Assembly: GCF_026151205.1 (NCBI RefSeq)
Contig: NC_087084.1
Coordinates: 16,032,227-16,096,226, forward strand
Direction of reading: 5' to 3'
Source: Bolinopsis microptera
Taxonomy: Eukaryota > Ctenophora > Tentaculata > Lobata > Bolinopsidae
Length of the DNA stretch: 64,000 nucleotides
Below the pieces are notes generated by a model that saw only the letters and a program-made list of their open reading frames with translations, ran no database searches and had not been told where the DNA came from. How positions within the stretch are numbered: the stretch's first letter is position 1; each line of letters begins with the position of its first letter. Both the position numbers and the translations under genes were made by a program. This document shows positions 47,901 through 59,900 of this stretch, in pieces.

Positions 47901-50900
47901 AGGGCGTCATGTCACATAGTTGATACACTGATACTATTAAATGATCGGTGATTACCCGATAAATTTTTGTATGCTACATCTAATAACCTATTGCATTATA
48001 TAATCAAGAGGCTTGCATATGAACATATTGACATGGGTGTAGAGTTGAGCCTGTACGGAACCTAGTAGTTCCAGTTCCTTGTTTAACTTGCCGTACTGCA
48101 AGGACATCCACTACTTTAGCCCGGCGAGGCACATAGCTCACATATAAAAATTAGGTTTCGCCTCCAAAATGGTGAAATGAGTAGTTACAATATCTGCAAA
48201 GTTACACGTGTCAGACAATAATGTCATATCGTGGTCCGGTAGTTTCATTGCGTCCTAATATGTATATGCCTAATCGTTTGTACACTAACTTATGGGCCCC
48301 CATATAGTGCATAATGCATATTGCATATTGCATAGTGTATAGTGTATAGTGTATACATCCAAAAATATATATATAATATATTTCAAACAAAGAGAAACAC
48401 TCAAATTGGCGGGCAAACGATCCGTTTCATGATATGTAGAAAACAATACCAATCCTCAGTGCCAAATAAGAATAATGAATTTTAGAGATATGATATGTTG
48501 CTCCTTTATAAAATACTTTTTATCGATTCAAATTATGGTCAAGTGACAGGATATAAAACATTTTCAAAATTTCAAAAAACTTCAAAACATTGTTCTCGTC
48601 CAAATTTTAGAATTGTCTGTGGAGTAGGATATCTTTTGTTTTAAAAAGATATATCTATACTAATAATCTAAATAAATCTGTGTGTGTGTGTGTGTATATA
48701 TGTATGTAAAATTCGGCCGGTGGTAAGTGGTTTAATTGATGGTTTTTCTACCACAAATGTGACATAAAATTGCTCACTTTTTCTCGCTCCTCGCTCTCTC
48801 TCCCATTACTGTATATGCAGCGTTGGTACATGAATCATAATTAGGTAGGTAGGTAATTAGGTTAGCCACAAATAATACTATAAGCTTATTAGGAGTGGAG
48901 GGCACTGATTGCGGTCTGTTTGGACTGTAGAGAGAGTTCATTCTTTCATACGACAATGTTATGCGTGTTTTCAAATATAATAGGCGGGTGTATACTTTTG
49001 CATTTCAACTGCGATAGTGAAGTCCCGGCCGTAGGCACGGGTTAGACTAGTATATATTATATAATTCGAACAATCGAAACAAATCAAATTGGCGGGCAAA
49101 CGACCCGTTTCATGATTTGTATAAAACAATACCAATGGGCACTGATGATTGGTATTGTTTTATACATATCATGAAACGGAATACGGATAGTTTGCTCGCC
49201 AATTTGATTCAATTGTTCGAATTATAATGCTCCTGCTTAACTGCAGTCGAGCACTCTCTTTGGGAAACCAAGCATCAACTATTTATTAATAAATATATAA
49301 TATATATACATATGTATATATACCATACTTAACTTGATGGTTCTGTCTGATATGAATTCAACATTCTTTTGATTCTAATTAATGTTGATGTTAACTGATT
49401 AGATTCACGAGCACGATTTAAACGAATTAAATTATATTTATTGTATGAAAAGCATTAATATGACATAACATTGAACATTTATATTCTAAAATTGGCCAGT
49501 TTTGTCCTAACAATTGTTTAACTGAGTCAATATGTCTTTAGTCCCAAATATCTTTCAGCACCGATCAAAGTGACACCTGTGAGAGATAGTACCTATCAGG
49601 ATTTAGCCCGCGCTGCAGTAAGTTTATAGATTAGTACCTTTACTTACTTTGGGTCCTCTAAGTTGATAGATTAGTAACTTTACTTACTTTGGGTCCTCTA
49701 AGTTTATAGATTAGTACCTTTACTTACTTTGGGTCCTCTAAGTTTATAGATTAGTAACTTTACTTACTTTGGGTCCTCTAAGTTTATAGATTAGTACCTT
49801 TACTTACTTTGGGTCCTCTAAGTTGATAGATTAGTACCTTTACTTACTTTGGGTCCTCTAAGTTCATAGATTAGTAACTTTACTTACTTTGGGTCCTCTA
49901 AGTTTATAGATTAGTACCTTTACTTACTTTGGGTCCTCTAAGTTGATAGATAAGTAACTTTACTTACTTTGGGTCCTCTAAGTTTATAGATTAGTACCTT
50001 TACTTACTTTGGGTCCTCTAAGTTGATAGATTAGTACCTTTACTTACTTTGGGTCCTCTAAGTTGGATGATCCTCTGTACTATCTTCTTTACTATCAAAT
50101 ACTAATCTGCAGTTTTGTGCACCAATCAATATATACAGCTGCCTGGTTACAGTTACCTGGTTACAGTTGCCTGGTTACAGTTGCCTGGTTACAGTTGCCT
50201 GGTTACAGTTGCCTGGTTACAGTTGCCTTGTTACAGTTAGATACAATTATAACAATATATAATATACATAACAATTACTAGTAACCTAGTTATTAGTAAC
50301 CTAGTGATGCTTATCAGGAAAGTCCCAGTAACGATGAGATGATAAAGTGGGTAATGAAGAGTGGACAGAACCAGTTACTGCTAATCTACCAGTGGGCAGT
50401 AAAACTCCCTGACTTCTGCGCTCTTGCTGAGGGGGATCAAAAGGTATATCAGTCCGGATTAAACTCCCTCAATGTCATGAAAACCATCAGATACCATTAG
50501 AACCAATCGCCGGCAATATATTGGTTTCTGATGGTTTTCGGTCAGAGTTCTTGACCCAAAAAATAAAATGGTCTACAAGCACATTTGTCAGAAAACGGCA
50601 AATATTTTTAAAATCTTGACAATCTATTTGAAACACACTCTATCGTATCATGTATGGTTGGGGTCTGCAAAAATCGGAAATGTGGAACTAAAAATGTGAC
50701 CCCCTCTCCCTCCCCAGAACTACTATTTTTCTAAAAATATTTATTGTTCATACTCTACCTGTTATATAATTCACTGTAGGTTTTGCTAAAAAGTGTGGTG
50801 AACGAGCTGTTGACTGTAAAACTAGCGTACAGAAGTGTTGACCTAACACAGCAGTTGCGTCTAGGAACTGGCAAGATAATCGACGTGGGACTGATCAGAG

Positions 50901-53900
50901 AACACTTTACAAAGTCCCTTGCTACCAGGTAAATTACCTAGTTACAGTTGCCTGGTTACAGTTGCCTGGTTACAGTTGCCTGGTTACAGTTGCCTGGTTA
51001 CAATTGCCTGGTTACAGTTGCCTGGTTACAGTTGCCTGGTTGCAGTTGCCTGGTTACAGTTGCCTGGTTACAGTTGCCTGGTTACAGTTGCCTGGTTAAG
51101 GTTGCCTGGTTACAATTGCCTGGTTACAGTTGCCTGGTTACAGTTGCCTGGTTAAAGTTGCCTGGTTACAGTTGCCTGGTTACAGTTGCCTGGTTACAGT
51201 TGCCTGGTTACAGTTGCCTGGTTACAGTTGCCTGGTTAAAGTTGCCTGGTTACAGTTGCCTGGTTACAGTTGCCTGGTTAAGTGGTTACAGTTGCCTGGT
51301 TACAGTTGCCTGTTTACAGTTGCCTGGTTACAGTTGCCTGGTTACAGTTGCCTGGTTACAGTTGCCTGGTTACAGTTGCCTGGTTACAGTTGCCTGGTTA
51401 CAGTTGCCTGGTTACAGTTGCCTGGTTACAGTTGCCTGGTTACAGTTGCCTGATTACAGTTGCCTGGTTACAGTTGCCTGGTTACAGTTGCCTGGTTACA
51501 GTTGCCTGGTTACAGTTGCCTGGTTACAGTTGCCTGGTTACAGTTGCCTGGTTACAGTTGCCTGGTTACAGTTGCCTGGTTACAGTTGCCTGGTTACAGT
51601 TGCCTGGTTACAGTTGCTAGGTAACAGTTGCCTGGTTACAGTTGCCTGGTTACAATTGCCTGGTTACAATTTACTAATTACAGCGTAGTGAAGAACATCG
51701 TGAGCACATTGAACGAGTTACGTCTGAGCGATTTGGAATTTGCTTTGATGCAGCAGATAATTCTCTTCAATCCACGTAGGTATACTACACACTACACACT
51801 ATACACTACACATTACACACTATACACTACACATTACACACTACACACTACACACTACACACTGTACACTGTACACTGCACACTACACACTACACACTAC
51901 ACACTACACATTACACACTACACACACTACACACTACACACTACACACTACACACTACACACTACACACTACACATTACACATTACACACTATACACTAC
52001 ACATTACACACTACACACTACACACTACACACTACACACTACACACTACACACTACACACTATACACTACACATTACACACTATACATTACACACTATAC
52101 ACTACACATTACACACTACACACTACACACTACACACTACACACTACACACTACACACTACACACTACACACTACACACTACACACTACACACTACACAC
52201 TACACACTACACACTACACACTACACACTACACACTACACACTACACACTACACACTACACACTACACACTACACACTACACACTACACACTACACACTA
52301 CACACTACACACTACACACTACACACTACACACTACACACTATACACTACACATTACACACTATACATTACACACTATACACTACACATTACACACTACA
52401 CACTACACACTACACACTACACACTACACACTACACACTACACACTACACACTACACACTACACACTACACACTACACACTACACACTACACACTATACA
52501 CTACACACTACACACTACACACTACACACTACACACTACACACTACACACTACACACTACACACTACACACTACACACTACACACTAAACACTACACACT
52601 ACACACTACACACTACACACTACACACTACACACTACACACTACACACTACACACTACACACTACACACTACACACTATACACTACACACTACACACTAC
52701 ACACTACACACTATACACTACACATTACACACTATACACTACACATTACACATTACACACTACACACTACACACTACACACTACACACTACACACTACAC
52801 ACTACACACTACACACTACACACTACACACTATACACTACACATTACACACTATACATTACACACTATACACTACACATTACACACTACACACTACACAC
52901 TACACACTACACACTACACACTACACACTACACACTACACACTACACACTACACACTACACACTACACACTACACACTACACACTACACACTACACACTA
53001 CACACTACACACTATACACTACACACTATACACTACACATTACACACTACACACTACACACTACACATTACATACTACACACTACACACTACACACTACA
53101 CACTACACACTACACACTACACACTACACACTACACACTACACACTACACACTACACACTACACACTACACACTACACACTACACACTACACACTACACA
53201 CTGGTACTAAAAGAATACTGTACTGTTATCATGACAATAAATATTACTGTAGTCGTAATTTGCCGGTGTGGTTGTAACCTAGTAACAGATACGTTCCCTT
53301 ACAAGAGACGAAATACGACTCCTCGATTACTAACCCAAGTTACCTCAAAAATGTATCCACTTATGTTATTAATATGGCCATTGTGATTTTTACCCACAAA
53401 TAAAAATAATGTGTCGTAAACACCGAGACTCTATCATGTGTAATTCGACTCTGCAGTTTTTAATGTGTATTTGATGATGTATCAAGTAATCAGATTCAGT
53501 AATATAATACAGGTCATGTATGACCACAGTAGTAACCACAGTTAACATGGCCCAAAAGAAAAACAACGCAACTGAAGGTTAGAGGTACCTTGTATTTCCA
53601 CAGAACAAGTCACTTATCAGACCAGTACATATTAGAGTCCCAACCGGTTGCCAAGCAGTGGTTACAGATTGCCAAGCAGTGGTTACAGGTTGCCAAGCAG
53701 TGGTTACAGGTTGCCAAGCAGTGGTTACAGGTTGCCAAGCAGTGGTTACAGGTTGCCAAGCAGTGGTTACAGGTTGCCAAGCAGTGGTTACAGGCTGCCA
53801 AGCAGTGGTTACAGGTTGCCAAGCAGTGGTTACAGGTTGCCAAGCAGTAGTTACAGGTTGCCAAGCAGTGGTTACAGGTTTCCAAGCAGTGGTTACAGAT

Positions 53901-56900
53901 TGCCAAGCAGTGGTTACAGGTTGCCAAGCAGTGGTTACAGGTTGCCAAGCAGTGGTTACAGGTTGCCAAGCAGTGGTTACAGGTTGCCAAGCAGTGGTTA
54001 CAGGTTGCCAAGCAGTGGTTACAGGTTGCCAAGCAGTGGTTACAGGTTGCCAAGCAGTGGTTACAGGTTGCCAAGCAGTGGTTACAGGTTGCCAAGCAGT
54101 GGTTACAGGCTGCCAAGCAGTGGTTACAGGTTGCCAAGCAGTGGTTACAGGTTGCCAAGCAGTAGTTACAGGTTGCCAAGCAGTGGTTACAGGTTTCCAA
54201 GCAGTGGTTACAGGTTGCCAAGCAGTGGTTACAGGTTGCCAAGCAGTGGTTACAGGTTGCCAAGCAGTGGTTACAGGTTGCCAAGCAGTAGTTACAGGTT
54301 GCCAAGCAGTGGTTACAGGTTGCCAAGCAGTGGTTACAGGTTGCCAAGCAGTGGTTACAGGTTGCCAAGCAGTGGTTACAGGTTGCCAAGCAGTGGTTAC
54401 AGGCTGCCAAGCAGTGGTTACAGGTTGCCAAGCAGTGGTTACAGGTTGCCAAGCAGTGGTTACAGGTTGCCAAGCAGTGGTTACAGGTTGCCAAGCAGTG
54501 GTTACAGGTTGCCAAGCAGTGGTTACAGGTTGCCAAGCAGTGGTTACAGGCTGCCAAGCAGTGGTTACAGGTTGCCAAGCAGTGGTTACAGGTTGCCAAG
54601 CAGTAGTTACAGGTTGCCAAGCAGTGGTTACAGGTTTCCAAGCAGTGGTTACAGGTTGCCAAGCAGTGGTTACAGGTTGCCAAGCAGTGGTTACAGGTTG
54701 CCAAGCAGTGGTTACAGGTTGCCAAGCAGTAGTTACAGGTTGCCAAGCAGTGGTTACAGGTTGCCAAGCAGTGGTTACAGGTTGCCAAGCAGTGGTTACA
54801 GGTTGCCAAGCAGTGGTTACAGGTTGCCAAGCAGTGGTTACAGGTTGCCAAGCAGTGGTTACAGGTTGCCAAGCAGTGGTTACAGGTTGCCAAGCAGTGG
54901 TTACAGGTTGCCAAGCAGTAGTTACAGGTTGTCAAGCAGTGGTGACAGGTTGCCAAGCAGTGGTTACAGGTTGCCAAGCAGTGGTTACAGTTGCCAAGCA
55001 GTGGTTACAGGTTGCCAAGCAGTGGTTACAGGTTGCCAAGCAGTGGTTACAGGTTGCCAAGCAGTGGTTATAGGTTGCCAAGCAGTGGTTACAGGTTGCC
55101 AAGCAGTGGTTATAGGCTGCCAAGCAGTAGTTACAGTTGCCAAGCAGTGGTTACAGGTTGCCAAGCAGTAGTTACAGGTTGCCAAGCAGTGGTTACAGGT
55201 TGCCAAGCAGTGGTTACAGGTTGCCAAGCAGTGGTTACAGTTGCCAAGCAGTGGTTACAGGTTGCCAAACAGTGGTTACAGGTTGCCAAGCAGTGGTTAC
55301 AGGCTGCCAAGCAGTGGTTACAGGTTGCCAAGCAGTAGTTACAGGTTGCCAAGCAGTGGTTACAGGTTGCCAAGCAGTGGTTACAGGTTGCCAAGCAGTA
55401 GTTACAGGTTGCCAAGCAGTGGTTACAGGTTGCCAAGCAGTGGTTACAGGTTGCCAAGCAGTGGTTACAGGTTGCCAAGCAGTGGTTACAGGTTGCCAAG
55501 CAGTGGTTACAGGCTGCCAAGCAGTGGTTACAGGTTTCCATGCAGTGGTTACAGGTTGCCAAGCAGTGGTTACAGGTTGCCAAGCAGTAGTTACAGGTTG
55601 CCAAGCAGTAGTTACAGGTTGCCTAGCAGTGGTTACAGGTTGCCAAGCAGTGGTTACAGGTTGCCAAGCAGTAGTTACAGGTTGCCAAGCAGTGGTTACA
55701 GGTTGCCAAGCAGTGGTTACAGGTTGCCAAGCAGTAGTTACAGGTTGCCAAGCAGTGGTTACAGGTTGCCAAGCAGTGGTTACAGGTTGCCAAGCAGTGG
55801 TTACAGTTGCCAAGCAGTGGTTACAGGTTGCCAAGCAGTGGTTACTGGTTGCCAAGCAGTGGTTACAGGCTGCCAAGCAGTGGTTACAGGTTTCCAAGCA
55901 GTGGTTATAGGCTGCCAAGCAGTGGTTACAGTTGCCAAGCAGTGGTTATAGGTTGCCAAGCACTAAGCAGTGGTTACAGGTTGCCAAGCAGTGGTTACAG
56001 GCTGCCAAGCAGTGGTTACAGGTTGCCAAGCAGTGGTTACAGGTTGCCAAGCAGTGGTTACAGGTTGCCAAGCAGTAGTTACAGGTTGCCAAGCAGTGGT
56101 TACAGGTTGCCAAGCAGTGGTTACAGGTTGCCAAGCAGTGGTTACAGGTTGCCAAGCAGTGGTTACAGGTTGCCAAGCAGTGGTTACAGGTTGCCAAGCA
56201 GTGGTTACAGGTTGCCAAGCAGTGGTTACAGGTTGCCAAGCAGTGGTTACAGGTTGCCAAGCAGTAGTTACAGGTTGCCAAGCAGTGGTTACAGGTTGCC
56301 AAGCAGTGGTTACAGGTTGCCAAGCAGTGGTTACAGTTGCCAAGCAGTGGTTACAGTTGCCAAGCAGTGGTTACAGGTTGCCAAGCAGTGGTTACAGGTT
56401 GCCAAGCAGTGGTTATAGGTTGCCAAGCAGTGGTTACAGGTTGCCAAGCAGTGGTTATAGGCTGCCAAGCAGTAGTTACAGTTGCCAAGCAGTGGTTACA
56501 TGTTGCCAAGCAGTAGTTACAGGTTGCCAAGCAGTGGTTACAGGTTGCCAAGCAGTGGTTACAGGTTGCCAAGCAGTGGTTACAGTTGCCAAGCAGTGGT
56601 TACAGTTGCCAAGCAGTGGTTACAGGTTGCCAAGCAGTGGTTACAGTTGCCAAGCAGTGGTTACAGGCTGCCAAGCAGTGGTTACAGGTTGCCAAGCAGT
56701 AGTTACAGGTTGCCAAGCAGTGGTTACAGGTTGCCAAGCAGTGGTTACAGGTTGCCAAGCAGTAGTTACAGGTTGCCAAGCAGTGGTTACAGGTTGCCAA
56801 GCAGTGGTTACAGGTTGCCAAGCAGTGGTTACAGGTTGCCAAGCAGTGGTTACAGGCTGCCAAGCAGTGGTTACAGGTTTCCATGCAGTGGTTACAGGTT

Positions 56901-59900
56901 GCCAAGCAGTGGTTACAGGTTGCCAAGCAGTAGTTACAGGTTGCCAAGCAGTGGTTACAGTTGCCAAGCAGTGGTTACAGGTTGCCAAGCAGTGGTTACA
57001 GGTTGCCAAGCAGTAGTTAAAGGTTGCCAAGCAGTGGTTACAGGTTGCCAAGCAGTGGTTACAGGTTGCCAAGCAGTAGTTACAGGTTGCCAAGCAGTGG
57101 TTACAGGTTGCCAAGCAGTGGTTACAGGTTGCCAAGCAGTGGTTACAGTTGCCAAGCAGTGGTTACAGGTTGCCAAGCAGTGGTTACTGGTTGCCAAGCA
57201 GTGGTTACAGGCTGCCAAGCAGTGGTTACAGGTTTCCAAGCAGTGGTTATAGGCTGCCAAGCAGTGGTTACAGTTGCCAAGCAGTGGTTATAGGTTGCCA
57301 AGCACTAAGCAGTGGTTACAGGTTGCCAAGCAGTGGTTACAGGCTGCCAAGCAGTGGTTACAGGTTGCCAAGCAGTGGTTACAGTTGCCAAGCAGTGGTT
57401 ACAGGTTGCCAAGCAGTGGTTACTGGTTGCCAAGCAGTGGTTACAGGCTGCCAAGCAGTGGTTACAGGTTTCCAAGCAGTGGTTATAGGCTGCCAAGCAG
57501 TGGTTACAGTTGCCAAGCAGTGGTTATAGGTTGCCAAGCACTAAGCAGTGTATACAGGTTGCCAAGCAGTGGTTACAGGCTGCCAAGCAGTGGTTACAGG
57601 TTGCCAAGCAGGGGTTACAGGTTGCCAAGCAGTGGTTACAGGTTGCCAAGCAGTGGTTACAGGTTTCCAAGGAGTGGTTACAGGTTGACAAGCAGTGGTT
57701 ACAGGTTGCCAAGCAGTGGTTACAGGTTGCCAAGCAGTGGTTACAGGTTGCCAAGCAGTAGTTACAGTTGAAAAACAGGGTCGAGGGTCCCGTTTTATAA
57801 AGTCGAGAGACCAATATAAATAGCTACAAAAAGAGCATTCGGAAGCTTAGCTATGGGTAATGTTTTCGGGATTCTGCATTTTTGGGCTTCATAGGTATGG
57901 CAGCCATAGGGACACCAGAGGGTTTTCGGGGGCCACGACCCTCTCAGAAGCACGGTAACTCACTCTAGCTTGTATCTCATAGTTACCTAGTTACCTAGTT
58001 ACCTGGTTACCTGGTTACCTGGTTACCCACGACCCTCTCAGAAGCACGGTAACTCACTCTAGCTTGTATCTCATAAGGTGACTCCTCTTAATTGTTCCGA
58101 AATACTTTGTACTTTTCCACTATTTGTTTCTCTGAAGTAGTTTTGAGAAATCCAACTTTCCCGCTAGTTTATCGGAACACATAGCCAACATATTTAAACA
58201 GCTTCCAGGCAATTTGTCTCTGGAAAGTGGAAACGATACTATTTTGAGGAATCATGACAAGGCTTGCGCCTTTTTTTTATTAAATACTTTTCAAATTTTA
58301 CAGAGTACAGCAATAGATGAATATAAAATAGAATCGTTCAAAATATCGCCCCCATCTGTAAAATATGATGGGCACCCAAACACGGTAAACACATAGTGAA
58401 CTATGTCCGCAGTAACTTGGACCCATTACATCGAATTAATCTAAATCCAAAAATTTATGAAAAACTATTTAATAACAAACAAATCCATGGTGAATAACTG
58501 TGGATATATAGTCAAAATTGGTATTTCAATACGTCAAATTCCAGATACATTAGATACAGGTCTGATATGGTCATTAATGTGTGAGGTGTGCGGGTGAAGT
58601 GTGATATGATGTTGAAAGTATAGGAAGGTAGATAAAAAAATTAATAAAACAAAAATAATAATAATATGGGGAGCAAAGAGACTATGCTAGGCTGTTGTTT
58701 CACTATCCAATAAACATTTCCATAGATGCTTAGTGACCTCAGCTTTGAAAACACTTGTAGACACAATCTGTCTTACCTGTAAAGGGAGTCCATTCCACAG
58801 TATATGAGTTCTGTAGAAAAATGATTTTGCCAGTGGGCTATTTGAGGTACATAAGGTGTGTGAATTCTGACTTAACTTAGGTAAAATTGATGACACAATA
58901 GACAGACTGTCGAGGTGGCAACGTCTTAGTCGAGAAGTGCCCTGATATAAAGTGAGATAGTGAGGCAGCCATACAGGAATTAAATTGTTCAGAACTTTGT
59001 GGAAAAAAATAAGATCATTCAAGTCAAACTTTTGAGACAAAGGGAGAATGTCGACAAGCTTGCACTTTTTGACATATTGCTCAGGTGGATAACTGCGGCC
59101 CTCTTCAGACAGAATCCATTTAATAGCTCTCTTTTGGAGACTTTCTAATTTATCACTAAGTGATTTATTACAAGGGCGCCAGATTATGGAACAATTTTCG
59201 AATTGGCTACGAACCAGGGAGAGGTAAAGCGCCCGGCGACGTTTCTGATCAATGACAATATGGCCATCTCTTCTGACCATACCAAGTTTTTGGCAGGCCT
59301 TAGTATAAATTCTGTCGCACTGACTATTCCAACTGAGCTTAGGAGTAACATCGACTCCAAGATCTTTTTCTAACTCTACATACACAAGAGGAGAGCCATC
59401 AAGATTATATGCGAATGGAGGAGATAAAGATGGTTTTCCTGAAACAATAAGCACTTTACATTTTGCTGGATGGAATCGCATTTTGTTTCTAAGTGCCCAG
59501 TCAGAGAGATAGTCTATATCCATTTGTAAATTGGTATTATCAGAAGATGAATGTATTTTACGCCAGATTTTTGTATCATCGGCATACAAAACAATATCAG
59601 TATTATCCGAAAGGCCAAGAGGAATATCATTGATAAACAATACAAAAAGTAAGGGACCAAGGATAGAGCCCTGGGGGACACCAGAATTAACTGAGAGGGT
59701 AGATGACATCTCATTACCAATAACCACTCTTTGGTAACGGCCTTGAAGGTAATTGGTAAGAAATTTGAGAAGTGTACCATCAATGTTATATAAGGTCTTT
59801 AGCTTATGAAGAAGGATATCATGATTTACAGAATCAAATGCCTTAGCAAAATCAAAATACACAACATGATTGATAATGTTTTCGTTAAGAGACAATGCCA

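Noticed and set aside
50919-53277. Long frames with CLVTVAWLQLPGY and HYTLHTT repeats
   Set aside because: They lie inside receptor introns bounded by good donors and acceptors and reflect the 14- and 7-bp units.
53610-57814. Long Ser/Gly/Tyr and Cys/His repeat proteins on both strands, possible zinc-binding protein
   Set aside because: They are produced by a 21-bp array lacking stops. The frames change wherever a 20-bp unit occurs, so selection on the protein is not evident.
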